64,000 nt of DNA. It comes from Eutreptiella sp. 'Long Island Sound 2002' (lineage: Eukaryota; Euglenozoa; Euglenophyceae; Eutreptiales; Eutreptiaceae). Numbering within the stretch: the stretch's first letter is position 1; each line of letters opens with the position of its first letter. The stretch lies in the NCBI GenBank assembly GCA_964036045.1, contig OZ038384.1, positions 22,559,000 through 22,622,999 on the forward strand, read 5' to 3'. A program made the translations under genes and the position numbers. Positions 45,501 through 55,525 of this stretch are shown here, in pieces. The notes under the pieces were generated by a model. That model was not told the DNA's origin. It was given only the letters and a program-made list of their open reading frames with translations, and did not search any database.

Positions 45501-46854
45501 GGGGAGTCTCGCGGTGGAGTTTGGCCTCTGCCTCCTCCATTGCGGCGGCGGTGACTGCGGCAGCTCGCGCTTTGGCTTCCTCCCGAGCACGAGCCGCCTC
45601 GGCTTCCCGGGCCTGCTGCAGCCGCGCCTTCTGCGCTTCCAACCCTGCCAGCTCCGCCTCCGTCTTGGCCTTCTCCTCAGCGACCTTCCGTCGCGCGGCC
45701 TCGATGGCTTCCTTCCTGGCGGCGTCCTCCTGGGCCTTAGCCGTTGCTTCGACGTGGGCCCTTTCCTCCGCCTCCTTCTTTGCCCTCTCTTGGGCAAGCG
45801 CCTCTTCCAGCGCGTTCACCTCGGCCTCCTTGCAGGCAATGGCCTCCTGCGTCCGGCGGGCTTCCTCGTCGGTTGCCCTGATCCGGGCAGCCACTGCCTC
45901 ATGGGCGGCCGCAGCCGTCAGACCGGCCGCGATGGCTGCCACTTTCGAAGCGTGGTAGTCCATGCCTCTGCCCCACTCGGTGGCCTCCTCATGGGCGATG
46001 CCGACGGCGCCCTCCACGGCAGCGTTCCGCTGCGTGGCCCGTTGCCGGGCAACCCGAAGGTTGCAGGGCACCCTACAGACACGCTCACAGGCGCGCGCCA
46101 CGTCCCTTTGGGCGGGAGCGGCGCTGCTGCTGGAGCTGGCCTGGTCGGCCGGCATCCTCCCGCGGTGGGCCGACTCCACGTCGCTGCTGGGGCCTGCTGA
46201 GGCCTGCTGGGGCTTCAGGAGCAGCGGACGGGGCTTGGCCTTGGTCTGCCTGGCGACTCGGATGTAGTCGCCGAGGGTGGTGGAGCCGGGGTGGTGACCA
46301 CCATTGGCCCGTTGGGGACTGGGGGCTGGGGTTCCGCCCTTGGCGCCTTGGGCGGCTTCGGCGGCCAGGGACTCCTGGTACTCCCGCCACCTCCGGTCCC
46401 GCTTCCTGTCCCCGGCGGACCGCTTCTCCTTCCCCGGAGACGCGCTGCTGCTGCCCTGCAGCCTGCGCTCGCTCCCCGGTTCCGGGAAGTTCTTCTCGAT
46501 CACATCCCACAGGGAGACGTTGATCGAGGCGCCCGACGGGTAGGCGTTGGGGTCCTCTTCCTCCTCAATCCCGTCGGGGCGCAGCCCTTCGGCGGGCCTG
46601 TCCGGCCGGGTCCACGTCCTCCAGCGCTTGCGGCGGAAGCGCCACTCGTAGCCTTCCGCCAGCAGCCACTCCTCCACTGCCCGCAGGCGGTCCTCCTCCA
46701 TGTCCTCGCGGAGCTCGAAGCTCCCGGGCATGCCGCCTTCACACTGGGGGTGGCTGTGGCGGTAGTGCTGGTCCCAAACCAGCCCACGCAGCAGGCGTGC
46801 CGCATGGGGTTGGGGCCGCGGCCACAACCTACCCGCTTCCTGCCAGTTTACCAT
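42541..46854 (-). CDS. Element 1 Gag, unusually long (about 1437 aa)
   Basis: The start is placed at the ATG at 46854, which sits in GCTGCCATGG, a strong initiation context; a TGA lies in frame just upstream at 46906. From N to C: a unique N-terminal region; the Cys motif CERVCRVPCNLR at about 265; a long Ala/Glu/Lys coiled coil at about 320-440; an acidic linker; a collagen-like Gly-Pro-Pro segment at about 590-655; a second short coiled coil; a capsid-like region at about 940-1130 (PPMYDGNPLNLDRFLEKL); a variant zinc knuckle C-x2-C-x8-H-x4-C near 1310-1327; and a Lys/Asn-rich tail. Gag forms the particle and packages RNA. Most Ty3/gypsy Gags are a few hundred residues, so the N-terminal half is extra. 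It shares the capsid, Cys motif and knuckle with element 2. No internal stops or frameshifts are seen. Confidence 0.85.
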   Translation of the reverse strand: MVNWQEAGRLWPRPQPHAARLLRGLVWDQHYRHSHPQCEGGMPGSFELREDMEEDRLRAVEEWLLAEGYEWRFRRKRWRTWTRPDRPAEGLRPDGIEEEEDPNAYPSGASINVSLWDVIEKNFPEPGSERRLQGSSSASPGKEKRSAGDRKRDRRWREYQESLAAEAAQGAKGGTPAPSPQRANGGHHPGSTTLGDYIRVARQTKAKPRPLLLKPQQASAGPSSDVESAHRGRMPADQASSSSSAAPAQRDVARACERVCRVPCNLRVARQRATQRNAAVEGAVGIAHEEATEWGRGMDYHASKVAAIAAGLTAAAAHEAVAARIRATDEEARRTQEAIACKEAEVNALEEALAQERAKKEAEERAHVEATAKAQEDAARKEAIEAARRKVAEEKAKTEAELAGLEAQKARLQQAREAEAARAREEAKARAAAVTAAAMEEAEAKLHRETPPGGSRVETLRKLFEGDASSRMTLDEADTGSSGSSGTTAHRRRKGKGKTPERPRRPAGGHPHDSDPFFTASDGDKRGRRHRQVVAWTGGGGGDVPMEPEGQDEDLPPPYRSSESSETETPRWGDMEEDDDMDFGITKRRPSSDPPRRPGGGPPGPPGGGPSGSPGGRPPSGPPGGGPPGGGGPPGPGGPGGGPPGGPPGDPDDPPGNGDPGTTWRWIVYLHRRVQLLELEVDTGKGEMARISRVAARAQKELDIARAETKSLTNVVSGLQERLDALEARGSVNSDHPPLESGSSDDGWGPGPGPGRPHAPRRAPRSRPSASAPSLTAPSHHSAGRRNERVPPGSGGEEWRHEWLSAEYRNRRAPPRTPVRPRRPAPAPVPIPMAGGRYGGLRDEVPRGDVEWDVGEGEDLDLDLEEFDISLPRGVRREAAERSRRCRDEDAYMDAVRREHFGSAYVEEPRRSHRGSMEEMDMAAVGVRGRGRWEPRSTSRPAFMVSKAADAAVWEDLKDIKPPMYDGNPLNLDRFLEKLDDWGLTVTEDLPPADAEKYVFKRFRYRLPEVLGELYFMATKEGKIKTLKKAKKWLNEQERVDAPQVAAKRWKSIKLEHDGREIRLREWRDFRGKYTLFRRNVEDWNEGDEQARLLSMLPEAWIKRVTKEESKRAKSNHTVKMMLPKEYHTNVVASAKKNVARDVKRHSLRNALLIIVSGDREKTAMWRLDDCELSGQTIRLQPIPARMSCDEILEWVGEEVLKEYRNLHHTRGLRPGDRDVNYVGEGPGGEAAMDPAGAGGEETLVDEDDDDEPVEVAVCAFVAKNLSAGSKPGSWKPLQQGWRKQEKRDPRRIGDPPLSFGEFIRAHPQGCFVCYGRKRGFNHDHRTCPVHKADTVAYKKAHGSKKRAPVGIREAKMEVDKDELAKLMSSVGTELAKEIQEIKRNWVPRSDNKNKENNQNDQNKDKDKNKGKKGGRKKGVNDVEAEENTPSSTTDTP

Positions 46855-47247
46855 GGCAGCGGGGGCGTAGTTGGTCTTGAGGTCCTTGGTATGCACTCCC
46901 ACAACTCAACGAACTGGTGGTGGTTGTTGAGGCGGGTGCTGCAGCACTGGACTGGGCGTGCGGCTGGTGCTGGTCAGCCAGTGGTTGTGGAAGTGGTTGA
47001 CGCGGCCTTGCTGGTCGGCCGATGGGTTTGGTCTGTCCACTTCCTTCACGGTCGCGGCGCGGTCAGGGCGATGCTCTGGACGGCGCTGCTGGCTCCGTGA
47101 CGAACTCGGCGCTGTCGCTGGGTGGCGCTGCGAGCTGCTGCGCTGCGCTGCGAGCCGCTGCGCTGCGCTGCGAGCTGCGAGCTGCGCCGCGCTGCTCGGG
47201 GTTGGTGGCCCCGAGTGGCACGCGAGGGTTGGGTAACCCCGCGGCCG
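46855..47247 (-). other. 5' untranslated leader of element 1
   Basis: This lies between the primer site and the Gag ATG. At 47110-47195 it holds a GCTGCGCTGCGA-type short tandem repeat on the plus strand. No coding frame or recognised packaging structure was identified. Confidence 0.6.
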
Positions 47248-47258
47248 TGAAACGCTTT
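47248..47258 (-). promoter_or_regulatory. Candidate self-priming primer-binding site of element 1
   Basis: The 11 bases next to the 5' LTR read AAAGCGTTTCA on the minus strand, with no TGG as a tRNA site would have. Inside the same LTR the minus strand reads TGAAACGCTTT at 47381-47371, the exact reverse complement over 11 bases; the 3' LTR copy at 33207-33217 is identical. In Tf1 and sushi-type chromoviruses the first 11 or so bases of the RNA pair with a site directly after the LTR and prime reverse transcription. By that model transcription would start near 47381. Confidence 0.7.
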
Positions 47259-50226
47259 TGACGCGTTCCCGTGGAGGGGCCGGCCACGGGACGCTGCGGG
47301 ACACGCGCAAGTGAGCAGGCAGGCAAAGCACTACGCTCACAGGGGCATCAATGCGCTCATGTCATGTGAGAAAGCGTTTCAGGATCCTTGCCACTCTGCA
47401 ACAAGGGAATGAAAGTATGTACAGCAACACATCAGGATATGTACACATGGGGTTAAGACTGGACTGGGGTAAGGGCATCACAGGACAATAGACACTCTAT
47501 CCTAACTCGTATCCCAATCCCAGGTCCGACCCTCTCAGTGGCTGGTGGGGGCGCGGGCTCAAACACAACCCATGCCCTGCTCAGTCCGGACCCTGAAACC
47601 CTGCCAATGGGGGAGGTGTCCCGCCCAGCCACAGGCGAGTTCCTGGGAACCAAGCGGCTCCAAGGCCGACCGACATTGGCTCCCCATGCTCCCTAAACGG
47701 CAGGTCCCAACTCCCCTCTGAGCCAGAGATATGGCCCCGCCATTATCACCCAGGAGTTGGTAGCTGAAAATGGGCTGTTTCAGCCCAAACTGAAATTAAC
47801 TCAAAAATCTCCAAAATTGACCCCTGGTCCGGACCCGCCAGAGGTAGGGACGAGGCAACTGACCCTATACCCTTCGAGTACCAACTCCCTGGAGCCCTCA
47901 CCCAACCTGGTTCCCTCTGAGGTCCCGGCGTCAGGGCAACACGGATGAGTCATGTGGGGTCATGATGCCAAAATCACCAAAATTGGCGTCATTCACACGC
48001 GTGGCTTGCCCGGCCAAGGTAAGGCCAATGGCTCACAGGGTAGGAGACAGGGCCTAGGACTCATATCTGAGTGTACAACTTGAATTTAGGTCCGGGCTCC
48101 CTATGGGCTCAGAGGAATGGGGCCACCAATTGACCACACGGAAGGGGGAAATTGGGGTCCCAAAATTGGGTCATTTTGGCTGCCTGAAATGAGCCAAAAT
48201 TCGGTGTGCCCCCAATAGTATATCTCCACGCCGGCTTAGAGATCGGATCCGCCATTCCATACGCGATCCACCAGGAGTCCAACGAAGACTCCCTTGAACT
48301 TGGCTCTCAAAGATCTCCATGCCACTTGGCGTGGTGACGATCCCAATTGGGTCCACAAATGCCAAAATTGCAAAATTGCCCACACTCACTTTGGGCTAGC
48401 GCCTTAACGAAGGTGGCTCCGCTTCGCCCACGTGGTGTGTGGACCATGGGGACCATTACCCATAACACCCATGTCACATATGGTCCATTGGTCCATGCGT
48501 CCGGCGCGTACGAGGGTTAGAACATAGTGCACGGCGGGCAGCAAAAGTGGAAAATTGCTCAAAATGGCCAAAAATGCGCACACTCATGGTTGGGGCAAAT
48601 GAGGCACATGCTCGACTCGGACCGGAGTGTGCCATAGGATTGGTATCAAGTCATATGTGTCCAACATATCTTTTGGGCGTCGCCCAACTCCTCCGGTATT
48701 GGGAATGGCAGGGTCGCCAAGTGAGCCCATGATTTGGGATAGTCCCAAATTGCCAACATGGCGGCCACGGTATGCCAAGCCTAAGAGGAGTTATTCGCAG
48801 GGTCCAAGATATGTTGGGCACTGAAGTATGTACCCCCATATCATACTTGGGTCATGATGTCAATTGAGCGCAACGTTGAGATACAAGGTCGCCACGTGAC
48901 ATCATGACGGGCCAGAAACGGCAAAATTGGCACAAAGACACACAAAAGTGCATGGAAAGGTGCACAATTATATTATAATATCTTCGGATTGGATCGTGCA
49001 ACCAACCAATCCTTCTACACACAATGACTTGACACCAATGACCTTCGATCCCACATATGTGCTCCACTTGGGGCGCCTTGAAAGGTTACGAGCGCTGCTT
49101 CCCAAGTGGGCACATGAAAATATGGAAAATTGCAAAACACACACCTTGCTCCCAACGTATCGCTTCGGGATCGCCACACAAGCTTCCCTTCACGAAGGTT
49201 AGGCTTGCAATTGATCGTACGGAGTATGGAGAAGGGGCTTGCACAATATGAGGTCCATTGGCGGGTTTGTCCTGGAGCGATGGACCCGCCAAATGGGCAT
49301 GCAACACAACACAAGGCACATACTCCATATTGCCCAAAAAGGTAGCTCCCCCCACGATATGTCATGCCCCTCCAAGGGCATAACTTTGTGTCAATCGCTC
49401 ATAGGAACTCAAGAAGAGTTCCTATGCAACACCAACACTTGCGCGCCACACTCGAAGGTTAACTTAACGCACACAATATCATGGCCATAGAGTTATAACG
49501 CAAACTCTACCCTCTGGACCATGATCCATTACACTAGCGCGCACGTGTGGAGACGCAAGGCATATAATGCTTCCTAAATTACATCGGGAGTATTGTGAAT
49601 ACATCCCACGTTTCGTTATCGTCAATACTCGCAAGCGGCACGAGATATGACCCTCACAAGTGGCCTCACGAATCAACTTTGTTTTGCCCATATCTCTGAG
49701 TCAAATGGAGGGCAAGATAAAAGGAAAGTTGATTCGTGCATAGGGAAGCACGTAGGTCCACTCGAAAGAGGTCAAATCAAGTGCGGGGATGTCGAAGTCG
49801 AAAATCCGATTTCGACATCCTGAAAAATTCGGATTAAGGTTGCGAGTGTAAGATGTGAAAATTGCGGAAGCGTCCATGCAGTTCCTGAAGGCTTTGGAGC
49901 CTTCGTGACGGATTGCGTTAAAATTTCCATTATAAACAGTTAAACTGGCGGTTACGGTAAAGTCGCGATCCAACCGCCAGCAGTCAAAACAGTGAATATC
50001 AGAACGGAAGCGTAAAACTTGACGGAAACAATATGAAAATAAAACCCTGTTGATTCCTGATATTCTGATACACAAATCTCCGCTGGCGGTGCATCGGTTG
50101 CCGATGCGGGGCTTTACGGCACGGAACGGAGCGTCAACGGGCGTCTTCCCTTCCGTACATGGGGTTAGTGGACCGGAGACCGGTTGTATGCCGTAACCTA
50201 GCCATGGGGTTCTGGGTACCGCTTCA
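47259..50226 (-). repeat. 5' LTR of element 1 (about 2968 bp)
   Basis: It pairs with 33096-36062. The outer end CA is followed by GTAC (50227-50230). The inverted repeat seen in the left copy is present at 49667-49680 and 49725-49738. The segment TGAAACGCTTT at 47381-47371 (minus) is the proposed RNA 5' end and primer. No canonical TATA box was recognised upstream of it. Confidence 0.95.
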
Positions 50227-50230
50227 GTAC
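50227..50230. repeat. Target-site duplication of LTR element 1 (GTAC), right copy
   Basis: It matches 33092-33095. With element 1 removed, one GTAC joins 33095 to 50231. Confidence 0.85.
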
Positions 50231-52510
50231 TCGTCGTCCCACGGGCAGTGGGCTACGGGGCACCTCCAGTCGGGGGAAGCAGGGGCACGGTGTGGCTGCA
50301 GTCTTGCAGGGCAGTGTACGTTAGGGTGGGCGACGCGTGCAGGTTACTGTTGGTAGGTCAGCTGGTCACTGTTGTCGCTGTCGTTGTCGCTGGTGGTGTT
50401 GGCGCCTCTGGTGGTGTCGGTGAAGCTGATGGTGAGGGTTCCACTGAGACTGCCCCCGGAGTTGGTGGCGATGGCGCCTCTGGTGCTGTTAGTGATGCTG
50501 ATGGTGAGGCTGGTGGTTCGGTTGATGATGGGGAGGGTGCTGCCGGTGACGTAACGGGCGGTGGTGTTGCCGGTGGTGTCGATGGTGAGGGTGCTGTCTC
50601 TGGGCGTTTGGGGGTGTAACGTATCGGGATGTGGCGGTGGTGGTGAGGGTGCTGTAGATGACACCAGGGGTGCTGGGGCCGATGTCGCCGGCGGTGGAGG
50701 TGCGGTAGGTGTTGTGGTGGTGAGGGTGGCATAAGGTACGCATGGAGTGACGCCTCGAGTCGGTGGTGTACTGGGCGATGGTGGTGGGGAGCAAAGGTGT
50801 CCCTGGACTGCGGGTAGACCCCATTCGGTGCTCGTGGTGTCGACGTGGAGGCCGTTGGAGATGCCAGGCTCCTGGAGTTGCGTGGGGTAGTGGTGCCGCT
50901 GGCGAGGTCAATGGTGGGCGCAGGTGATGCCATGGGCGGTGGTGCCGGTGGCGATGGCGTTGCCGATGGCGTCATGATTGAGTGTGCTGCTGGTGTTGCC
51001 GACGGCGTGGGTGCGGTGGTGGTAGTCATGTATATGACAGTTCATGATAGTTCATCGAGGTTGGTGGCGGCGATGGCGATGTCGATGGCAGGTGCTGTTT
51101 CTGACCGTGGGTCCGCGTGCGGGGGGTCTTCGGCCTGTTGTGGGCGCTATTGGCTGTCATGCCTGCTGGTGCTGGTGATGATCATTGTCTTCTGGCCCTG
51201 TTGGTGTTGGGTGGCCATTTCGGGCGGAGGGTGATATCGCTGGTGGGGTTACCGCCAGTGTTGCTGCAGGGTTTGGGTGTAGGTTAGGTTTAGGGTGTGG
51301 TGTTGGCGTCGTTGGTGGATGGTGCGACTGGTGGTGGTGGCGCTGGTGACAGCGGTAGTTGGGGTGTTGGTTGTTGGTGAGGTTGCCGTCGCTGGTGTTT
51401 TGGGTGGTGCTGGTGATGGTGCTGCTGGCTGTGTAGATGGCGGGGGGTGTAGGTGATGCTGCTGTTGTTCGTTGGAGGGGGGATGGGATGGGGGAACCGT
51501 ATTCAGGTGGTGGTGCCGCCGGTGGCACGGGTAGTGAATGTGATGTGGATGATGCATCGGTCGATGGTGCTGCTTGCGGTGGTGTTGCTGAGCGCGTTGT
51601 AGGTGACTTGCTGGGTGTTGGCGTTGGTGATGCTCGCAGTGTTGTCAGCGATGCCCTGCTTGTTAGTGCCTGTTCTGTTTGCGAGGCTGCAGCAGGGGCT
51701 GGTATGGCTGGTGTGGCGCTGGTGAGGTTGGTTGAGGTGGTGTCGGTGTGGGCAGCGTCATTGTTGATGCCGCCGTTGGGGGTGGTGCTGGTGACGGTTC
51801 AGCTGATGCCGTTGGTTCGGGCTCTGCGGTTGTCTTGTCGAACGTTGGTGGTGTTGGTGACACTGATGGTGATGCTGGTGTCGGTGGTGCTCCGGGGGCG
51901 GCGTCATTGGTGACTCTGATGGTGAGGAAGCTGCTGGTGGTGTTTTGGCGGTTGGTGCCGGTGGTGGTGCGCCAATGGTGAGGGTGCCGGGGGGGTTGGG
52001 TGTGGGTCAGTGACGTCGGGGTATCTCCTCACCACTCCTGGCGGAGGGTGCCGCTGGTATTGCTGCTGGTGAGGGTGGTGGATGTGATGGTGTTGTTGAT
52101 GTTGTTGGTGCTGCCTGGGGTGGTCGTTGGTGATGCTCCGGGTGATACCGATGCTGCGGGTGGTGATGCGGATGGTGAGGGTGTTGTAGGTAGGTGGTGC
52201 GCCGTTCTGCGGTGCCGCTGGCGTTCATGACGGTGAGGCTGGCGGTTCCGGGTGTGGGTGGTCCCTGGGCCTTGTTTAGTGTGTGCTGTTGCTATTCCTG
52301 GCTGGGTGCCCGGTGGCTGGCACTGCTGGTGTTCGTTCGCCAGTCCTGCTGGCGTCCGTGGTGACGCCAACGGTGAGGGTGCCGTAGGTGATATACTGTG
52401 CTGGGGTCGTGGGTGTTGGTGAGGTCCGGGGTGTTGTAGGTGACGTATCATGGTTGCTGTCGATCCGGGCGACGTTGTTGGCGGAACGGGTGTGTGTGGA
52501 GCTGTGGGTG
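50231..52510 (-). other. G/T-rich locus right of element 1; 5' continuation of LINE 2 and degenerate Thr/Ser-rich repeats
   Basis: The first about 100 bp continue the LINE 2 ORF1 frame, including Cys-rich WRCPVAHCPW. From about 50340 to 52500 the plus strand is dominated by GGTGGTG and GATGGTGAGGGTG motifs in irregular repeats. On the minus strand, fragments in changing frames read as Thr/Ser/Asn peptides of the type SGTLTISFTDTTRGA and TSLTISITNSTRGA. This is the spacing and character of right-handed beta-helix repeat proteins, but frames break too often to define a gene. It could equally be a tandem-repeat 5' untranslated region of LINE 2 or a plain minisatellite. Confidence 0.35.
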
Positions 52511-54865
52511 TAAAGAAGTTCCCTACCAGGACCGGCCCCTGCTGTGCCCCTTCTGCCTGTCACCCCTGCTGACTTGCTCCGGATCAGCGCTTGCATTTCT
52601 CAAAATCCAGGGTCCAAAGTCCAAAAATATAGAAAATGTAATCCTCCTTCAACCCTGAACAGCAACCAGATCCCACAAATACAGCAATAACCCAATCCAC
52701 ACTGCGGGCTTCCGTTCAGCACACCGGTTGTCTCCCGGTGGCGGGCATGTACAAGAATTGCACCAAAGAGGAAAGCCCTGAAATTGGCATATGAACACAA
52801 ATAAGGCAAAGTAGGGGAAAGATGGAAACTTACACAATCACAGCCATAGACCCCTCATTCCCTGGACTCAAGACCTTCCCTTGACTCGCCAACCTGATGC
52901 CCTGAACCCAGTCAAATAGGATGGCTAAATGCCATGTGTCAAAGGTCACTACACAAACCCCAAAAATGTGTTCCCTCCCAAGCCTATAAATCCTAGCCCA
53001 ATGAGGGAGGTGGCATGTGATGGGCTAGAGTGGCACTCAGGACCATGCCCTACCCTGACATATCCTTGGTTGGACTTCGAGTCGATTGGGCTTGGAGAAC
53101 TGCCCCATTAAGATGACCTCACAACATGGCAAAATCAGGCAAATCGCACCATTATGCCTAAAAGTCAATTATATACTCAAAAATGCATACGGCAAATATC
53201 CAAATGCTCCATGCATGTGTCAAACCGGAAAGTAGTATACAAGGGTGATATATGCCAAAGGTCAATGCCCAAGAATATCCCACCATTGGCTCCGAAAACC
53301 CCTCCGGTTATGTACATGACATGCTTCAGAAGTCAACTCATGAATTTGAGACCTAATTTTGTGAGGCCTCGTGTGCCAAGCCAAAGTGACCACGTGATCC
53401 GGCATATGGTGAGTTGCAACACCGAAGCATATGCCAACATATAGGCAACAAACCACAGTTCACAGATCTCTAGGCACGTTACTGTTAGCCGACCAGTTGA
53501 GCACATAGAACACAAAAATGAGCATAAAATGAGGTCAAAAGCATGCAAATAATGCCAAATTCATAATAATTACAATAGTATATAACTTTGCTCACCCTAG
53601 GTATCAACATATGATTCAAAACACAATTGCTTCGGACCATTTGCAAACAATCCCCCCACTTGGATCCCCACATAGACGCATAGGGACACCTTCGAACCTC
53701 CTCCCAACACGCACCACAAAAATGGGGAAATTGATAGAGGCGCTTGTGGGTCTCTCCGTAAGCCCTCCCACATGCACTATATGAGCGGTAGACTTAGTCT
53801 AGCGCTATGGAGTGCACCCTTGGGACATGGGCAACGCCCTTGCCACGTATGACTCCATATATCTTCCTACAAACGGAGATATATAACATGGGCCTGAGCA
53901 TATTGAAGCACATACCATGCATATAACACATACCCTCAAAACGTGGCTCCCACCATGATATGCCATGCCCCTCCATGGACATAACTTCACGTTAAAAATA
54001 CGTAGGAACCCAAAGAAAGTTGCTATGCAACCCCAACACTCATGCAGTAAACTAGAAAGTTGCAATAAAATATTCGGTTGCACAGTCCAAGAGTTATATA
54101 TCACTTTCTACCCTCTTGACCATTACCCCTTGCTATACCGGGCATGTGTACACACCAAAGGCGTTTGATGCTTCCCAAATTAAGTTGATCTCAAGGCGGT
54201 TCCAACCCAATTCTCGAAATTGATATTCCTCGCCGTGAGCCGGAGATATGACCTTTCAAAGTGGTCTCACGAATCACTTTTGTTTCGACTATATCTCCAA
54301 GAAAAATGAGGGATATAACAAAAGGAAGGTTGATTCGTGATCAGAAAAAATGTTGGACCACTCCAGATTCGTCATCTCAAGTGCGGCGATGTCGAAGTCG
54401 AAAATACGATTCCGAAAGTCTGAAGAAATCAGATTAATTTTGCGAGTGCATAATATGAAAATTGCGGAAGCAACGAACCCTTTACTGATGAAATCTGACC
54501 CTTCATCGGGGTTTTCGCCAAAATATCTGTAAATAACAGTTAACCAATCGGTTACCGCAAAATCGCGAGCCAACTGACAGTGGCCGATACATTGACAATC
54601 AGAACGGAAGGCGGAAAAATTACGGAAACATTATGATAAAAAAACCCTGTCGATTCCTGATATTCTGATATATAAATCCCAGCTGGCGGCGCCTCAGTAC
54701 TGAATTTGGCCGCTCATAGCCGGAATGGCCAAACCTATCACACTATCACATCGGATTAGGTCAGGTGGACGGGAGAGTATGCTATCAGCCAATGGCGGCT
54801 TGCCGGCACATAGATACACACCCCAAGTGACCCAAATATGGCCACGGGGGTCCAAACCGGCTTCA
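52511..54865 (-). repeat. 3' LTR of element 2 (about 2355 bp)
   Basis: In element orientation it begins TGAAGCC right after the polypurine tract and ends ...CTTCTTTA. The part from 52511 matches 63267 onward with occasional mismatches. A block at about 54268-54690 is homologous to the core of the element 1 LTR, including the flanking inverted repeat (54268-54280 and 54326-54339, imperfect here) and the shared segment GATTCCTGATATTCTGATA. No coding frame of note. Confidence 0.9.
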
Positions 54866-54876
54866 CCCCCCTTCTC
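54866..54876 (-). promoter_or_regulatory. Polypurine tract of element 2
   Basis: The minus strand reads GAGAAGGGGGG directly before TGAAGCC, the start of the 3' LTR. Sequence and position parallel element 1. Confidence 0.85.
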
Positions 54877-55259
54877 AGAGCGTTGTTACCGCTCGGAAGT
54901 CATTGAAGAGAGGACGGGAGGACCCCAATGGGCTCCACACCCTCCCCCCCATGTCCCAAGGACACATGGAGGCCCCACACACGTCGTAGGCGTCCCCCAT
55001 GCCCCAAGGGAGGGGTGAGGACACTCATAATCTGTGCCCCCCGCCATATCCGGTCTCCTCTTGATCTACAACATGGACCAAGGGGATCAAAGATAAAAAA
55101 ACGTCGTCGGTCGACCTAAATGAGTATACCACAATGAAATATATATGTGGAGATCGAGTGAAGGGGGTATATGGCCAATCAAGGCCAAAAAATCCCCGGA
55201 TAAACGCCCTCATTCATCTCCCAAGCACAAAAACAAACAAGAATGCCAAAGGGGATCCA
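54877..55259 (-). other. 3' untranslated internal region of element 2
   Basis: A short stretch between the chromodomain stop and the polypurine tract with no recognised frame or motif. Confidence 0.6.
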
Positions 55260-55525
55260 TTACGGTGCTACTGCAGCCAGAAAATGGACCAACACGTCCT
55301 TGACATCCAAAGAAATGTTCTTCTTCTTAAGATAGTCCATCCAGACCGTGGTGTACCTCGGCACAAAGCTGCTCGGAGGTTCCCACGAGTCCCTGGATGC
55401 GGCGAACCCCTTCCGACGGACTTTATAAAGCCTCCCCCCAGGCGTCCCCGGGTCCGGCTTGTCCGCCAGGATCTTCTCGACGGTGAAGTCATCGTCTCGA
55501 AGGTGACGGGACGTCCGCTGTGGTC
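55260..55525 (-). pseudogene. Element 2 chromodomain, out of frame with integrase
   Basis: The chromodomain (FTVEKILAD, then KVRRKGFAASRDSWEP) lies in a frame one base off that of the integrase. The integrase frame runs on through a low-quality tail to a stop at 55268. The shift falls at about 55500-55515. The position that is Trp in element 1 (KVRWRGY) is Arg here (KVRRKGF), removing an aromatic residue of the methyl-lysine cage. Both changes indicate loss of function. Confidence 0.8.

Larger units (their letters stand above)
33096..50226 (-). mobile_element. LTR element 1: complete Ty3/gypsy chromovirus, about 17.1 kb
   Basis: Two near-identical long repeats (33096-36062 and 47259-50226) start with TG, end with CA and are bounded by a GTAC duplication. 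They enclose a minus-strand Gag, protease, extra domain, reverse transcriptase, RNase H, integrase and chromodomain, all in one frame. A polypurine tract abuts the 3' LTR and a self-complementary primer site abuts the 5' LTR. The frame is unbroken by indels over about 9.3 kb but contains a UAG between Gag and Pol, a UGA before the RNase H part and a UAG before integrase. The LTR copies differ by a few bases per hundred by eye, so the insertion is not very recent. Confidence 0.95.

Noticed and set aside
54664-54680. TATATAAA in the LTR of element 2 as its promoter
   Set aside because: It reads as a canonical TATA box only on the plus strand, opposite to the element, and the homologous site in element 1 is TACACAAA.
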